Source: an uncultured Hungatella sp. (GTDB lineage Bacteria; Bacillota; Clostridia; Lachnospirales; Lachnospiraceae). From it: a DNA stretch of 64,000 nucleotides. The notes beneath the pieces are model-generated. The model was not told where the DNA came from. It searched no databases and saw nothing but the letters and a program-made list of their open reading frames with translations. The stretch covers positions 6,105 to 70,104 of the forward strand of contig CAJUFP010000008.1 in NCBI GenBank assembly GCA_910585645.1, in the 5' to 3' direction. Shown in pieces: positions 23,859 to 32,352 of the stretch; position 1 is the stretch's first letter; every line of letters begins with the position of its first letter. Position numbers and translations under genes: made by a program.

Positions 23859-24860
23859 TCATTTTATTACGGCCAGGAAGCGGTTTCTCTCCGCGGTCTG
23901 CCCGGCCAGGTTCTTAAGTTTTTCCATGTTTCTGTCAGGAATCCACGCCTTGTTGGCGTTCATGTAAAAATTAATCTGTTTCCAGTATTTTTCCGGGTAC
24001 AGAAACAGATAGTAAAGGCTTTCTCTGTCCCGGCTTGTCAGGGGCATAACCTTGTCGTAGGCCGAAAGCATCTCCTGGCCCAGAGACGGGCTCCACTCAT
24101 GCTTTTCCATGACTTTTCTCATAAAGTGGTACAGATCTCTCATCTGGTCCCCCAGGTGCATCTTGTGGTACTCGATGACAGCTCCCTTAAGGCCCGGCGC
24201 TTCCGCCTCCTGAACAAACAACACATGGTGCTGGTCTAAGTCTCCGTGGCACAAAAAGGGGGCGCGCGTCTCGTCTTCTCTCTCCAGCCGCGCCATTCCT
24301 TCCCCGGCTTCCCTGGCCTGCTGGTAGAACAGGGAAAAATTGCTCAGGGCGCACCTTTCGAAATCGGTTTTTCTCTTCTTGTTTTTCATGTAGTTTCTGG
24401 CCCGCCGCAGCTCCTGGCTGCGCCGCTCCATCTCTCTAGTGGCGGTCTCCACCACGATGGAACCTAAGTTCCACTCTTCCTGGCTTTCCACCTTTTTCAG
24501 AATCTGGTGGAGAACGGCGATCTTGCCTATGGCCTCCTTAATCTCTTTGTGGTCCCTGATGTTGCACTCCCGGCCGGTGTACCAGTGCTTTAACGTGTGT
24601 CTGGTGCCGTCCTCGGACAGGGAGATCAGCTCTCCCTGCGCGGTCCTGATATAATCGTCAACCAGGAGCAGACCGGACTTTCTGACCTGTCCCAAAACCT
24701 GAGTCTCAAATTCCAGGCGTTTCATTGTTCCGCGGTACTCCTGCAAAAGCATGGTTCCCTGGCTGGTCTCGCATATCCATCCGCTGCGCCCTTTGCGCAC
24801 GCTGTCCGCAGTCAGGTCGTACTGCGCCAAAGCTTCCAAATGTCTCTCGTTCACATCCAC
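23859..24860 (-). CDS. CotS-family spore coat protein (kinase-like fold)
   Basis: Proteins of this family have an aminoglycoside-phosphotransferase/kinase-like fold and are placed in the spore coat; enzymatic activity is uncertain. The catalytic-loop-like motif HGDLDQHHVLF is near residue 210 and an acidic VIEYHKMHLGDQMRDLY lies where the metal-binding motif would be, with DFD-type residues not clearly kept. The C-terminus YPEKYWKQINFYMNANKAWIP is typical of CotS/YutH-like proteins. GTG start with TTGGAGGG. A mother-cell sigma -10-like box is just upstream, which supports a sporulation role. Confidence 0.82.
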   Translation of the reverse strand: MDVNERHLEALAQYDLTADSVRKGRSGWICETSQGTMLLQEYRGTMKRLEFETQVLGQVRKSGLLLVDDYIRTAQGELISLSEDGTRHTLKHWYTGRECNIRDHKEIKEAIGKIAVLHQILKKVESQEEWNLGSIVVETATREMERRSQELRRARNYMKNKKRKTDFERCALSNFSLFYQQAREAGEGMARLEREDETRAPFLCHGDLDQHHVLFVQEAEAPGLKGAVIEYHKMHLGDQMRDLYHFMRKVMEKHEWSPSLGQEMLSAYDKVMPLTSRDRESLYYLFLYPEKYWKQINFYMNANKAWIPDRNMEKLKNLAGQTAERNRFLAVIK

Positions 24861-24890
24861 CCCTCCAAACGCCCTCTTTGTAGCTACTTC

Positions 24891-24899
24891 TAGGGTATG
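24891..24899 (-). promoter_or_regulatory. Sigma-E/K-like -10 element before cotS
   Basis: The minus strand reads CATACCCTA, matching the CATANNNTA pattern of mother-cell sporulation sigma factors, about 30 bases before the GTG start. An ATA about 16 bases further upstream could be the -35. Confidence 0.45.
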
Positions 24900-24950
24900 A
24901 GGGGGCGGGACGGATTATGTTGACTTTTTTCAGATTTTGCTCTCTGCGTT

Positions 24951-26252
24951 TTAAAGAAAGCCCGCCGCTTCAAGTTCTGCAATAAGCGTTTCCTGCCTGT
25001 TCTTTTCAGGGTCTTTTAGCACCAGATCCAGCAGCATCTTTAAGGCCTGTCCCATGACTTTTCCCGGCTTCATCCCATAACGTATCAGGTCGTCTCCTGT
25101 CAGGGCCAGATCTTTCAGGCGGATGCAGTCTCCCCGCTCCCGTATGAGCCTGGTAAGGCCAAGGATCTGGTCTAAATCCTCCCGTGTTTCGGGTATATCG
25201 TTCACGCACTGTTTAAATGCCAGCAGATGGCTGTAGGCGTCCTCCGACATCTGGCTCATGGTCTTTCTTAAGAGGCTCTCTTCTGTCCCCATGGGCCGCT
25301 GCCGCCACCGGACCAGAAGTTTTACCCTGTCAATGGTCTCGTTGTCCATTTTCAGTTCTTTTAAAATTGACTGGGCCGCTGCCTCGGTTTCATGGCACAA
25401 AAGGGCTGCCCACCGCAGGGGGATGACAGGCGGAACCTGGGCTGTTATGTCCAGCTGCCCGGGCTGTATCGTTCCGAAGGTCTTTGAGATCCAGGGAGCG
25501 ATGTTGTATGCAAAGACCCTTTCCACGTAGTCCGGGTGGGGGGATACAAGGAGTTTCGTCAGTTCTGTCTGTATCCTCTCTTTGCTTACGTGGACCAGAT
25601 TGGGGGCCAGGGTTTTGACGGCTTCTCTGGTCTCCTGCTCAATGTCGAATCCCAGCTGGGCGCTGAAGCGGAGGGCCCGCAGGATTCGAAGGGCGTCCTC
25701 CCCAAACCGGTCCAGGGGATTTCCCACGCAGCAAATCCGCCTCTCTGCCAGGTCTTTTCTTCCGCCAAAAAGGTCGATGAGACCGGTTCTGTGGCTGTAG
25801 GCCATGGCATTGATAGTAAAGTCCCGACGTTTTAAGTCCTCCTCAAGACGGGCGGTGAACGCCACGTTTTTCGGGTGTCTTCCGTCTTCGTACTCTCCGT
25901 CAATGCGGTAAGTGGTGACTTCATAGGCCTCTTTTCCTCTCATGACCGTCACCGTGCCGTGGGCGATCCCTGTGTCTATGGTCCTGCCAAAAATGGATTT
26001 TACCTGCCAGGGCGCGGCTTTGGTGGTAATGTCCCAGTCTCCCGGCTGTCTTCCAAGAAGGCTGTCCCGGACGCAGCCTCCTACCACATAGGACTCGAAA
26101 CCGTGCTCTTCCAGTTTTTCTATGATGTATTCTGCCTGCGGCGGGACGAGAAGACGAAGTTTTGCCGGGTCGCTGGAGAGGAGGGACTCCGTATGGGCAG
26201 CAGCCGCGCCATTGACTTGGGGTTGAAACAGGGGGTTATGGGGATGGGGCAT
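24951..26252 (-). CDS. cca: CCA tRNA nucleotidyltransferase
   Basis: Adds or repairs the 3' CCA of tRNAs. The class II nucleotidyltransferase core is clear: VVGGCVRDSLLGRQPGDWDI holds GGxxR and the metal-binding DxD (DWD). RRDFTINAMAY is the conserved second motif, and DRFGEDALRILRALRFSAQLGF the third. The start at 26250-26252 has AGGAGGTG 10 bases upstream; a TTG two codons earlier sits too close. The first ~40 residues are variable. 433 aa is usual for the Firmicute enzyme without a separate phosphohydrolase. Confidence 0.95.
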   Translation of the reverse strand: MPHPHNPLFQPQVNGAAAAHTESLLSSDPAKLRLLVPPQAEYIIEKLEEHGFESYVVGGCVRDSLLGRQPGDWDITTKAAPWQVKSIFGRTIDTGIAHGTVTVMRGKEAYEVTTYRIDGEYEDGRHPKNVAFTARLEEDLKRRDFTINAMAYSHRTGLIDLFGGRKDLAERRICCVGNPLDRFGEDALRILRALRFSAQLGFDIEQETREAVKTLAPNLVHVSKERIQTELTKLLVSPHPDYVERVFAYNIAPWISKTFGTIQPGQLDITAQVPPVIPLRWAALLCHETEAAAQSILKELKMDNETIDRVKLLVRWRQRPMGTEESLLRKTMSQMSEDAYSHLLAFKQCVNDIPETREDLDQILGLTRLIRERGDCIRLKDLALTGDDLIRYGMKPGKVMGQALKMLLDLVLKDPEKNRQETLIAELEAAGFL

Positions 26253-26300
26253 GGACAATTCACCTCCTAAGGTTTTCAGAACACTCTGTTATGGAAAAGT

Positions 26301-26329
26301 TCCCGGAAAGCCTTTTCGTCTTCCCGGGA
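26301..26329 (-). terminator. Weak terminator-like hairpin after proS
   Basis: The minus strand reads TCCCGGGAAGACG ... TCCGGGA followed by ACTTTTCC. The stem is GC-rich but the T-run is poor. Confidence 0.4.
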
Positions 26330-26370
26330 TCTCTCTGGTCTATGATTCTGTGGCAAAGCAGTGTCAGGTT

Positions 26371-27810
26371 TTAATAGGCACGGCCCCAGTACACCATCTT
26401 TGCGGCCGGTTTCCCGCAACAGACGCACGTGTCTGACAGCTGTTCCTGCTTAAAAGGCATGCACCGGGAGGTTGCGCCTGTGTCCTCTTTGATCTTATCC
26501 TCGCACTCCCGGCATCCGCACCACATGGCTTTCACAAAGCCTGGTTTTTCGTTGATGGTCTTTACAAAGCTGCCGTAGTTTACAGCCTGGTATGTGTGGG
26601 CGTCCCTGTGGACCCGGGCCCGGTTAAACATATCGCTCTGGATCGTATCCAGAAGCTCTCCCGCTTTGGCTTCCAGCTCTTCTAATGACACCGTAATCTT
26701 CTCATGGGTATCCCGGCGCACCAGCACGGCCTCGTTCTTCTCCATGTCTTTGGGGCCGATCTCCACCCGAAGAGGAACCCCCCGCATCTCGCACTCGCTG
26801 AATTTCCATCCGGGACTTTTATCCGTGTCGTCCACCTTCACCCGGAAGCCGCAGTCTGCCAGGCGGTTTTTCAGCTCAAATGCCTTGTCAAGAACTCCTT
26901 CCTTTTTCTGCTGGATGGGCACTACCATAACCTGTACCGGCGCGATCTTTGGCGGCAGCTGCAGTCCGTTGTCATCGCCGTGTACCATGATGATGGCCCC
27001 GATCATGCGGGTGGTCATGCCCCAGGAAGTCTGATGGACATATTTTAAGGTATTGTCTTTATCCGCAAACTGGATGTCAAAGGCTTTGGCGAACCCGTCT
27101 CCGAAGTTGTGGCTGGTTCCGCTCTGAAGGGCTTTTCCGTCGTGCATCAGGGCTTCTATGGTGTATGTGGCCTCCGCCCCGGCGAATTTTTCCTTGTCTG
27201 TCTTGCGGCCCCGGATCACAGGGATGGCCAGCACTTCCTCGCAGAAGTCCGCGTATACATTGAGCATCTGCTCGGTCCGCTCCTGGGCTTCCTGAGCCGT
27301 GGCGTGGGCGGTGTGGCCCTCCTGCCACAGAAATTCCCTGGAGCGGAGAAAGGGCCTTGTGGTCTTCTCCCAGCGCACAACGGAACACCACTGATTGTAC
27401 AGCCTGGGCAGGTCTCTGTAGGAGTGGATGTCTTTTGCGTAGAAATCACAGAACAGGGTTTCCGATGTGGGTCTTACGCACATCCTCTCCTGAAGCGGCT
27501 CCAACCCGCCGTGGGTCACCCACGCTACTTCCGGGGCGAATCCTTCCACGTGGTCTTTCTCTTTTTCAAGAAGGCTTTCCGGAATGAACATGGGCATGTA
27601 TACATTCTCCACCCCTGTTTCTTTAAACCGCTTATCCAGCTCTTTCTGGATATTTTCCCAGATTGCGTATCCAGCGGGCTTGATGACCATACAGCCCTTC
27701 ACGCTTGCGTAATCGCACAGCTCTGCTTTCTTCACCACATCCGTGTACCATTGGGCGAAATCCACGTCCATGGATGTGATGGCTTCCACCATCTTTTTGT
27801 CGTTTGCCAT
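26371..27810 (-). CDS. proS: Prolyl-tRNA synthetase, short (archaeal/eukaryal-type) form
   Basis: Class II synthetase that charges tRNA-Pro. 479 residues without the editing insertion mark the short form. Motif 2 region is RPTSETLFCDFYAKDI with LRSREFLWQEGHTAHA, and motif 3 region is RMIGAIIMVHGDDNGLQLPP. The C-terminal zinc-like cysteines are visible as CGCREC near residue 432 and CVCCG near 466. The end VYWGRAY is the family terminus. A Pro-type T-box leader with its own promoter controls it. Confidence 0.96.
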   Translation of the reverse strand: MANDKKMVEAITSMDVDFAQWYTDVVKKAELCDYASVKGCMVIKPAGYAIWENIQKELDKRFKETGVENVYMPMFIPESLLEKEKDHVEGFAPEVAWVTHGGLEPLQERMCVRPTSETLFCDFYAKDIHSYRDLPRLYNQWCSVVRWEKTTRPFLRSREFLWQEGHTAHATAQEAQERTEQMLNVYADFCEEVLAIPVIRGRKTDKEKFAGAEATYTIEALMHDGKALQSGTSHNFGDGFAKAFDIQFADKDNTLKYVHQTSWGMTTRMIGAIIMVHGDDNGLQLPPKIAPVQVMVVPIQQKKEGVLDKAFELKNRLADCGFRVKVDDTDKSPGWKFSECEMRGVPLRVEIGPKDMEKNEAVLVRRDTHEKITVSLEELEAKAGELLDTIQSDMFNRARVHRDAHTYQAVNYGSFVKTINEKPGFVKAMWCGCRECEDKIKEDTGATSRCMPFKQEQLSDTCVCCGKPAAKMVYWGRAY

Positions 27811-27950
27811 AAGTAATCGCTCCTCTCTTTTTCATGCAGGTCAGATGCCTGTTGTTTTGTGTGATTGGCAGCGGAGGGATGGGCCGTTTCATAAGACGCA
27901 GTGTCCTTGAAAAAACAAAGGGTCCGGAGGATGAACTTTCCTACCAGAAC

Positions 27951-28222
27951 AAAAAAGCCACCCGGTCCCTGCCGTATCTCGACAAGGGACCGGATGACTG
28001 GATATCCGGCGGTACCACCCTAATTAACTGCCTTTTCCAAAAAGGATGCAGGTCAGTTCTCTCTTTTTCCGTTAACGCCAGAAATTACGCCCTGTTTTCA
28101 CAGGGGGCTCCAAGGCGGGTTGGGCTTCCAGGGACATGAGAGCCTTTCAGCCGGGGGGACTCTCTCTCTGGGATGTGTGTCGGCTTAATAGTCCTTTTCA
28201 TCGCGGATGAATCATTTGATTT
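27951..28222 (-). ncRNA. T-box riboswitch of proS
   Basis: Read on the minus strand: Stem I with AGAGAGAG and GGCTGAAAGG; a proline specifier in AACCCGCC (28114-28121, CCC or CCG); the T-box itself AGGGTGGTACCGCC (28008-28021), whose TGGT pairs the tRNA ACCA end; and a terminator stem CCGGTCCC ... GGGACCGG followed by TTTTTTG (27951-27993). The match of specifier to gene makes the assignment firm. Uncharged tRNA-Pro should switch the terminator off. Confidence 0.92.
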
Positions 28223-28228
28223 ATGGTG

Positions 28229-28257
28229 ATTCTACGCTAAATTGGGGGGATTGTCAA
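28229..28257 (-). promoter_or_regulatory. Sigma-A-type promoter of the proS T-box transcript
   Basis: Minus strand: -35 TTGACA (28252-28257), 17-base spacer, -10 TAGAAT (28229-28234), ~7 bases before the T-box RNA. Confidence 0.75.
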
Positions 28258-28290
28258 GACCTATCGCTTACATCCCCCAAACACATAGGA

Positions 28291-28314
28291 GGCAGACTGC
28301 CCCCACAGTCTGCC
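28291..28314 (-). terminator. Hairpin after the ROK kinase gene
   Basis: GGCAGACTG/CAGTCTGCC is a perfect 9-bp stem 43 bases past the ROK gene stop, just before the proS promoter. It has no T-run, so it may only protect the transcript end. Confidence 0.4.
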
Positions 28315-28356
28315 CCCGCTCACTTATTCACTCTTTTTCATACCCTGCCGGCCCGT

Positions 28357-29265
28357 CTACTCCCCAAACCTGCCGAGGAAATAGCTGTAAGCCCCGATCA
28401 GGTTCGCGTCATTAAAATATTTGCAGGTGGTCACATCCGCCTTCTCACCCGGCCATTTAAACTGGGTGTAAAAATAGTTCAGATTCTTCTGAATATACTC
28501 CAGCAAAAGTGGCTGTCTGCTGATGCCTCCCCCGATGACAAACCGGTCCGGGTCATAGATCACCTGCAGATTAATGATCATATGGGCGATGCCTCTGGTA
28601 AACTGTTCCAGCGCCATAAGCACTAACGGATCCCCCTCCCCGGCCCATCGGAACACGTCAAAGCCTGTAATGGTCTCCGGGTCCTCAATGCCTTTCGCGT
28701 TGGCCACCAGGGTCCGAAGCCTGGGATTTCCCGCCCTGCCTGCCCAGGTGTTGTCCTGGGAATCCATGTTTTCCCCCAGGGAGATAAAACTGAACTCTCC
28801 GGCGGCAAAATTCTTTCCGAAGTGAACCTTTCCATCCTTGATCAGGGCACCACCGATACCTGTCCCAAGAACAATGACCACGCCGTCCCGGCAGTCAGCC
28901 AGAGCCCCCCATCTGGCCTCAGCCATAGCCGCGCTCTTGGCGTCATTCATCACGGTCACCGGAACCTTAACCCGTCTGCCCAACTCCTCCGCCAGATTAA
29001 AGTTCTCAATAAACCGCAGATTTCCCCCGCTGATGCAGATGCCGTTTTCACTGTCAATGACTCCCGGAACCGACATGGCGATTCCCTGGACCTTGTCTGC
29101 CACGCCTCTGTACAGCTGTTCCAGCGCATCCAGGTAAGGCTCCACCCCGTCATAGGGAGTGGGGACCTCCCCCTTGTCAGTCAGATTTACATCGGAATCA
29201 ATGATGCCATACTTGATGGCCGTTCCTCCCACATCAATGCAAAGACATTTCTTCATTTCTGCCAT
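28357..29265 (-). CDS. ROK-family sugar kinase, probably beta-glucoside/glucose kinase
   Basis: ROK proteins phosphorylate hexoses or act as repressors; this one has no helix-turn-helix, so a kinase is likely. The ATP site CIDVGGTAIKYGIID is at the N-terminus, VMNDAKSAAMAEARWGA contains the catalytic Asp, and VIVLGTGIGGALIKDG is the second phosphate loop. The zinc cluster CxCGxxGCxE typical of glucokinase-like ROK members is absent. It closes an operon with PTS IIC and a GH1 phospho-beta-glucosidase, which points to beta-glucoside use (BglK-like). Confidence 0.85.
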   Translation of the reverse strand: MAEMKKCLCIDVGGTAIKYGIIDSDVNLTDKGEVPTPYDGVEPYLDALEQLYRGVADKVQGIAMSVPGVIDSENGICISGGNLRFIENFNLAEELGRRVKVPVTVMNDAKSAAMAEARWGALADCRDGVVIVLGTGIGGALIKDGKVHFGKNFAAGEFSFISLGENMDSQDNTWAGRAGNPRLRTLVANAKGIEDPETITGFDVFRWAGEGDPLVLMALEQFTRGIAHMIINLQVIYDPDRFVIGGGISRQPLLLEYIQKNLNYFYTQFKWPGEKADVTTCKYFNDANLIGAYSYFLGRFGE

Positions 29266-29361
29266 AACAGCCCATCCTCTCTTCCCCTTTTATTTATGTA
29301 AAACCCGGTTTTGGGACAGCCCTTAAATCCCCCCGGCCGTCCCTCACACCTGATCCTCCCA

Positions 29362-30792
29362 TTAATCCAGATCGGCTCCGTTGCTCTTTATCACCTTCTG
29401 ATACCAGTAGAATGATTTCTTTGCCCTTCTGCTCAAGTCTCCGCTTCCGTCATTGTGCTTATCCACATAGATAAATCCGTACCGCTTATCCATCTCACCG
29501 GTGCCGGCGCTTACAAGGTCAATGCAGCCCCATGGCGTATACCCCATCAGATCCACGCCGTCCTCATCTACCGCCTTCTTCATCTGCTCAATATGCTTTC
29601 TGAAATACTCAATGCGGTAGTCGTCGTCAATACTTCCATCCTCTTTCACCTTGTCATAAGCCCCCAGGCCGTTCTCCACAATAAACAGCGGCACAGCGTA
29701 CCGGTCCGTAAACCAGTTGAGAGCGTACCGAAGGCCTACAGGGTCAATCTGCCATCCCCAGTCAGAAGCCTTCACATAAGGATTCTTCACCAGGTCATGG
29801 GCCTCATCATACTCATACCAGGTATTGGCCTCCTTGCGCTCAATGGCAAAGGTCATGTAATAGCTGAACCCGATATAATCCACGCAGCCCTCTTTTAAAG
29901 CCTTCAGATCCTCATCTGTGCAGTCAATGGAAAACCCTTTCCTCTTCCAGTGGCTCAAAATATTCGCCGGATAAACGCCGTGAACATGCACATCCGTGTA
30001 ATAATACCGCTTCTGCATAGCCTTCTGGGCCATAAGAATATCCTCCGGCTTGCAGGTGGCCGGGTAAATGGGACACATGGCGATCATGCACCCGATCTGG
30101 AAATCCGGGTTGATGTCATGGCCCGCCTTCACCGCCAGAGCGCTGGCAACCAGCTCATAGTGGGCCGCCTGGTACATAACCTCCTCCCGGTTGTCCCCCT
30201 CCTCATAGCGGACTCCGGAATTGCCGTAAACACACAGTTCCTCCTGGTAATTGGCCTGATTGTTAATCTCATTAAAGGTCATCCAGTATTTCACTTTGTC
30301 CTTATACCGCTTAAAACAGGCCACCGCGAACCGCACGAAAAAGTCAACGCACTTCCTGTTTCGAAATCCGCCGTACTCCTTCACAAGATGCAGGGGCATC
30401 TCAAAATGGCTTAAGGTGATCACCGGCTCTATGCCGTACTTGTGGCACTCATCAAACATATCATCATAAAACTTAAGTCCCTCTTCATTGGGCTCTGTCT
30501 CATCGCCCTTAGGAAAGATCCTGGTCCAGGCGATGCTGGTGCGGAAACACTTAAATCCCATCTCCCCAAACAGCTTGATGTCCTCTTTATAGTGATGGTA
30601 AAAATCAATGGCCTCATGGTTGGGGTAATTCTCTCCGGGAACAATGGTGTCCGTGACCCGTCTGCGGGTAACCCTGTCCCCTGCAGTGGTCACATCCATG
30701 ATGCTAAGGCCTTTGCCGCCTTCTAAGTATCCCCCTTCCAGCTGATGAGCCGCCACGGCTCCGCCCCACAAAAATCCTTCTTTTAACGCCAT
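29362..30792 (-). CDS. 6-phospho-beta-glucosidase, glycoside hydrolase family 1
   Basis: Cleaves phosphorylated beta-glucosides (cellobiose-6-P, arbutin-6-P type) in the cytoplasm after PTS uptake. The 476-residue (beta/alpha)8 enzyme starts GFLWGGAVAAHQLEGGY. The acid/base Glu is in WMTFNEINN and the nucleophile Glu in FIVENGLGAYD. Genes of this family next to a PTS IIC normally act on phospho-sugars. It is 3 bases downstream of the IIC stop, with GGAGGAG as ribosome site. Confidence 0.93.
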   Translation of the reverse strand: MALKEGFLWGGAVAAHQLEGGYLEGGKGLSIMDVTTAGDRVTRRRVTDTIVPGENYPNHEAIDFYHHYKEDIKLFGEMGFKCFRTSIAWTRIFPKGDETEPNEEGLKFYDDMFDECHKYGIEPVITLSHFEMPLHLVKEYGGFRNRKCVDFFVRFAVACFKRYKDKVKYWMTFNEINNQANYQEELCVYGNSGVRYEEGDNREEVMYQAAHYELVASALAVKAGHDINPDFQIGCMIAMCPIYPATCKPEDILMAQKAMQKRYYYTDVHVHGVYPANILSHWKRKGFSIDCTDEDLKALKEGCVDYIGFSYYMTFAIERKEANTWYEYDEAHDLVKNPYVKASDWGWQIDPVGLRYALNWFTDRYAVPLFIVENGLGAYDKVKEDGSIDDDYRIEYFRKHIEQMKKAVDEDGVDLMGYTPWGCIDLVSAGTGEMDKRYGFIYVDKHNDGSGDLSRRAKKSFYWYQKVIKSNGADLD

Positions 30793-30795
30793 TTT

Positions 30796-32133
30796 CTACT
30801 CCTCCTCTGCCGCGTTGCGCATATTTATCTTGGCTGCCGCACTGACAAACGGCAGGTAAATGATGGTGCTGACCACCACGCACAAGACGCCGATGACCAG
30901 GGACAGAGGATTGGTTCCGCCTGACCCTAAAAACGGAATCAGAAATCCGGGAGTGGTCCAGCCTACATCCAGTGTTACCGGCGGGATGATCTTAAACACG
31001 ATCGTACAAAGATACCCTATTATATTACCAGAAACCGGCGCTAAAATAAAGGGAATTACGTAAATCGGGTTCATAACAATGGGAAGACCGAACATCAGAG
31101 GCTCATTGATGTTAAACAATCCGGGAGCCAGAGCCAGCTTGCCGATGGTCATCTGCTGTTTGTCCTTGCGGGCCACCAGGAAAATGGCAATGAGCAGGCC
31201 CAGAGTGGCACCGGAACCTCCCGTGTTGCCGAAGGCGTCATTGATACTGCCCCAGGTAAGGGGGAAGGGACATCCCACAGTGGTTCCGCTGGTACCGAAA
31301 TACGCCAGGTTGGCAACGCCCTGCTCCGCGAACATGACGGAACGGATGGCGCTCAAGGTATTTGGCCCGTGGATACCCAGAAGCCACAAGAACTGCTGGG
31401 CCACAACAAAGATCAGAATGGTCACAATATTTCCTCCCAGAGACCTGAACGGCGTCTGGATGCTGTTGTAGATCACGTACTGGATACCGCCCTCTGCCAC
31501 AAACCCCAGTATGTAGTTGATGACCGTTGCGCCCACAAACACGATGATAATGGGGATAACCAGGTTAAAGGACTGAGCCACTGCCGGCGGCACGGAATCC
31601 GGCATCTTGATACACAGCTTTTTGTTCTTTGCCATCTTGGGGATCAGTTCTCCCACCAGAAGCCCCACGATCAAAGCCACAAACAGTCCCTGCGCTCCCA
31701 TGAACGTCATAGGCAGGGCATTGCCCGCGTCGCTGGCCACATAGGCCGGGTAAATGATGAAAAATGTGCCGATGGCGCACAGAGAGGCCAGCACCTTGTC
31801 CCCCTCATTGGCCTCCGCCAGCTTGTAGGCTGTCAGAAACACGATAAGCACAGACATGATGTTGGTGGTTCCGTTAAGAATCGGCGTGAAAATCTTCTGG
31901 TAATCAGCCAGATTGGGAATCAGACTCCCCAGATGAAGAATCTTGGCAATAAACCCGTCCGGCGACAGAACCGCAAAGTTCACCAGCGTAATGATGGAGC
32001 CTGCCAGTGTCAGCGGAAATGCCAGGGTAAACGCGTCACGCACCGCAGCCACATGCCGCTGTCCGTTGAGTTTTGAGGCGACAGGGACCAAGGTTGCGTC
32101 CATCTTCGCCTGCATGGTTTCCATAAAACCCAT
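30796..32133 (-). CDS. PTS sugar transporter EIIC, lactose/cellobiose type
   Basis: Membrane channel of a phosphotransferase system. 445 residues with about ten membrane segments. LLGIHGPNTLSAIRSVMFAEQ and GLFNINEPLMFGLPIVMNP are the conserved substrate-site motifs of the lactose/cellobiose EIIC family. It heads the operon IIC-GH1-ROK, with AAGGAGG before the ATG. No IIA or IIB gene is in the operon, so these must come from elsewhere in the genome. It is preceded by a consensus promoter and the RpiR regulator gene. Confidence 0.93.
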   Translation of the reverse strand: MGFMETMQAKMDATLVPVASKLNGQRHVAAVRDAFTLAFPLTLAGSIITLVNFAVLSPDGFIAKILHLGSLIPNLADYQKIFTPILNGTTNIMSVLIVFLTAYKLAEANEGDKVLASLCAIGTFFIIYPAYVASDAGNALPMTFMGAQGLFVALIVGLLVGELIPKMAKNKKLCIKMPDSVPPAVAQSFNLVIPIIIVFVGATVINYILGFVAEGGIQYVIYNSIQTPFRSLGGNIVTILIFVVAQQFLWLLGIHGPNTLSAIRSVMFAEQGVANLAYFGTSGTTVGCPFPLTWGSINDAFGNTGGSGATLGLLIAIFLVARKDKQQMTIGKLALAPGLFNINEPLMFGLPIVMNPIYVIPFILAPVSGNIIGYLCTIVFKIIPPVTLDVGWTTPGFLIPFLGSGGTNPLSLVIGVLCVVVSTIIYLPFVSAAAKINMRNAAEEE

Positions 32134-32225
32134 ATTGAGCCCTCCTTATCTGCCGTTTAGACGTGTAAGCGGATTATCTAAAAACCCTGCTTGTCTTTCC
32201 GGCATCTTGTTTCGTTTGTGTTCCT

Positions 32226-32254
32226 ATTATAATGAATATCTTTCCAGGTGTCAG
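32226..32254 (-). promoter_or_regulatory. Promoter of the PTS IIC-GH1-ROK operon
   Basis: Minus strand: -35 CTGACA (32249-32254), 17-base spacer, -10 TATAAT (32226-32231). Confidence 0.7.
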
Positions 32255-32304
32255 CATATTGAACAACAGATAAAACACGTTACAGCGATTATAAATTGTC
32301 ACAT

Positions 32305-32340
32305 TAAAAAAACAGCGTGTTTTTTAATTTGCGCTGTTTT
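32305..32340 (-). terminator. Rho-independent terminator of the RpiR gene
   Basis: The minus strand reads AACAGCGC ... CACGCTGTTTTTTTAATG, a stem with seven T residues, separating the regulator from the PTS promoter. Confidence 0.75.
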
Positions 32341-32352
32341 AGTGTAATTGTT

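Noticed and set aside
31369..32076. 235-residue plus-strand open frame
   Set aside because: Antisense to PTS IIC; His/Gln/Arg-rich low-information sequence without a start site signal.
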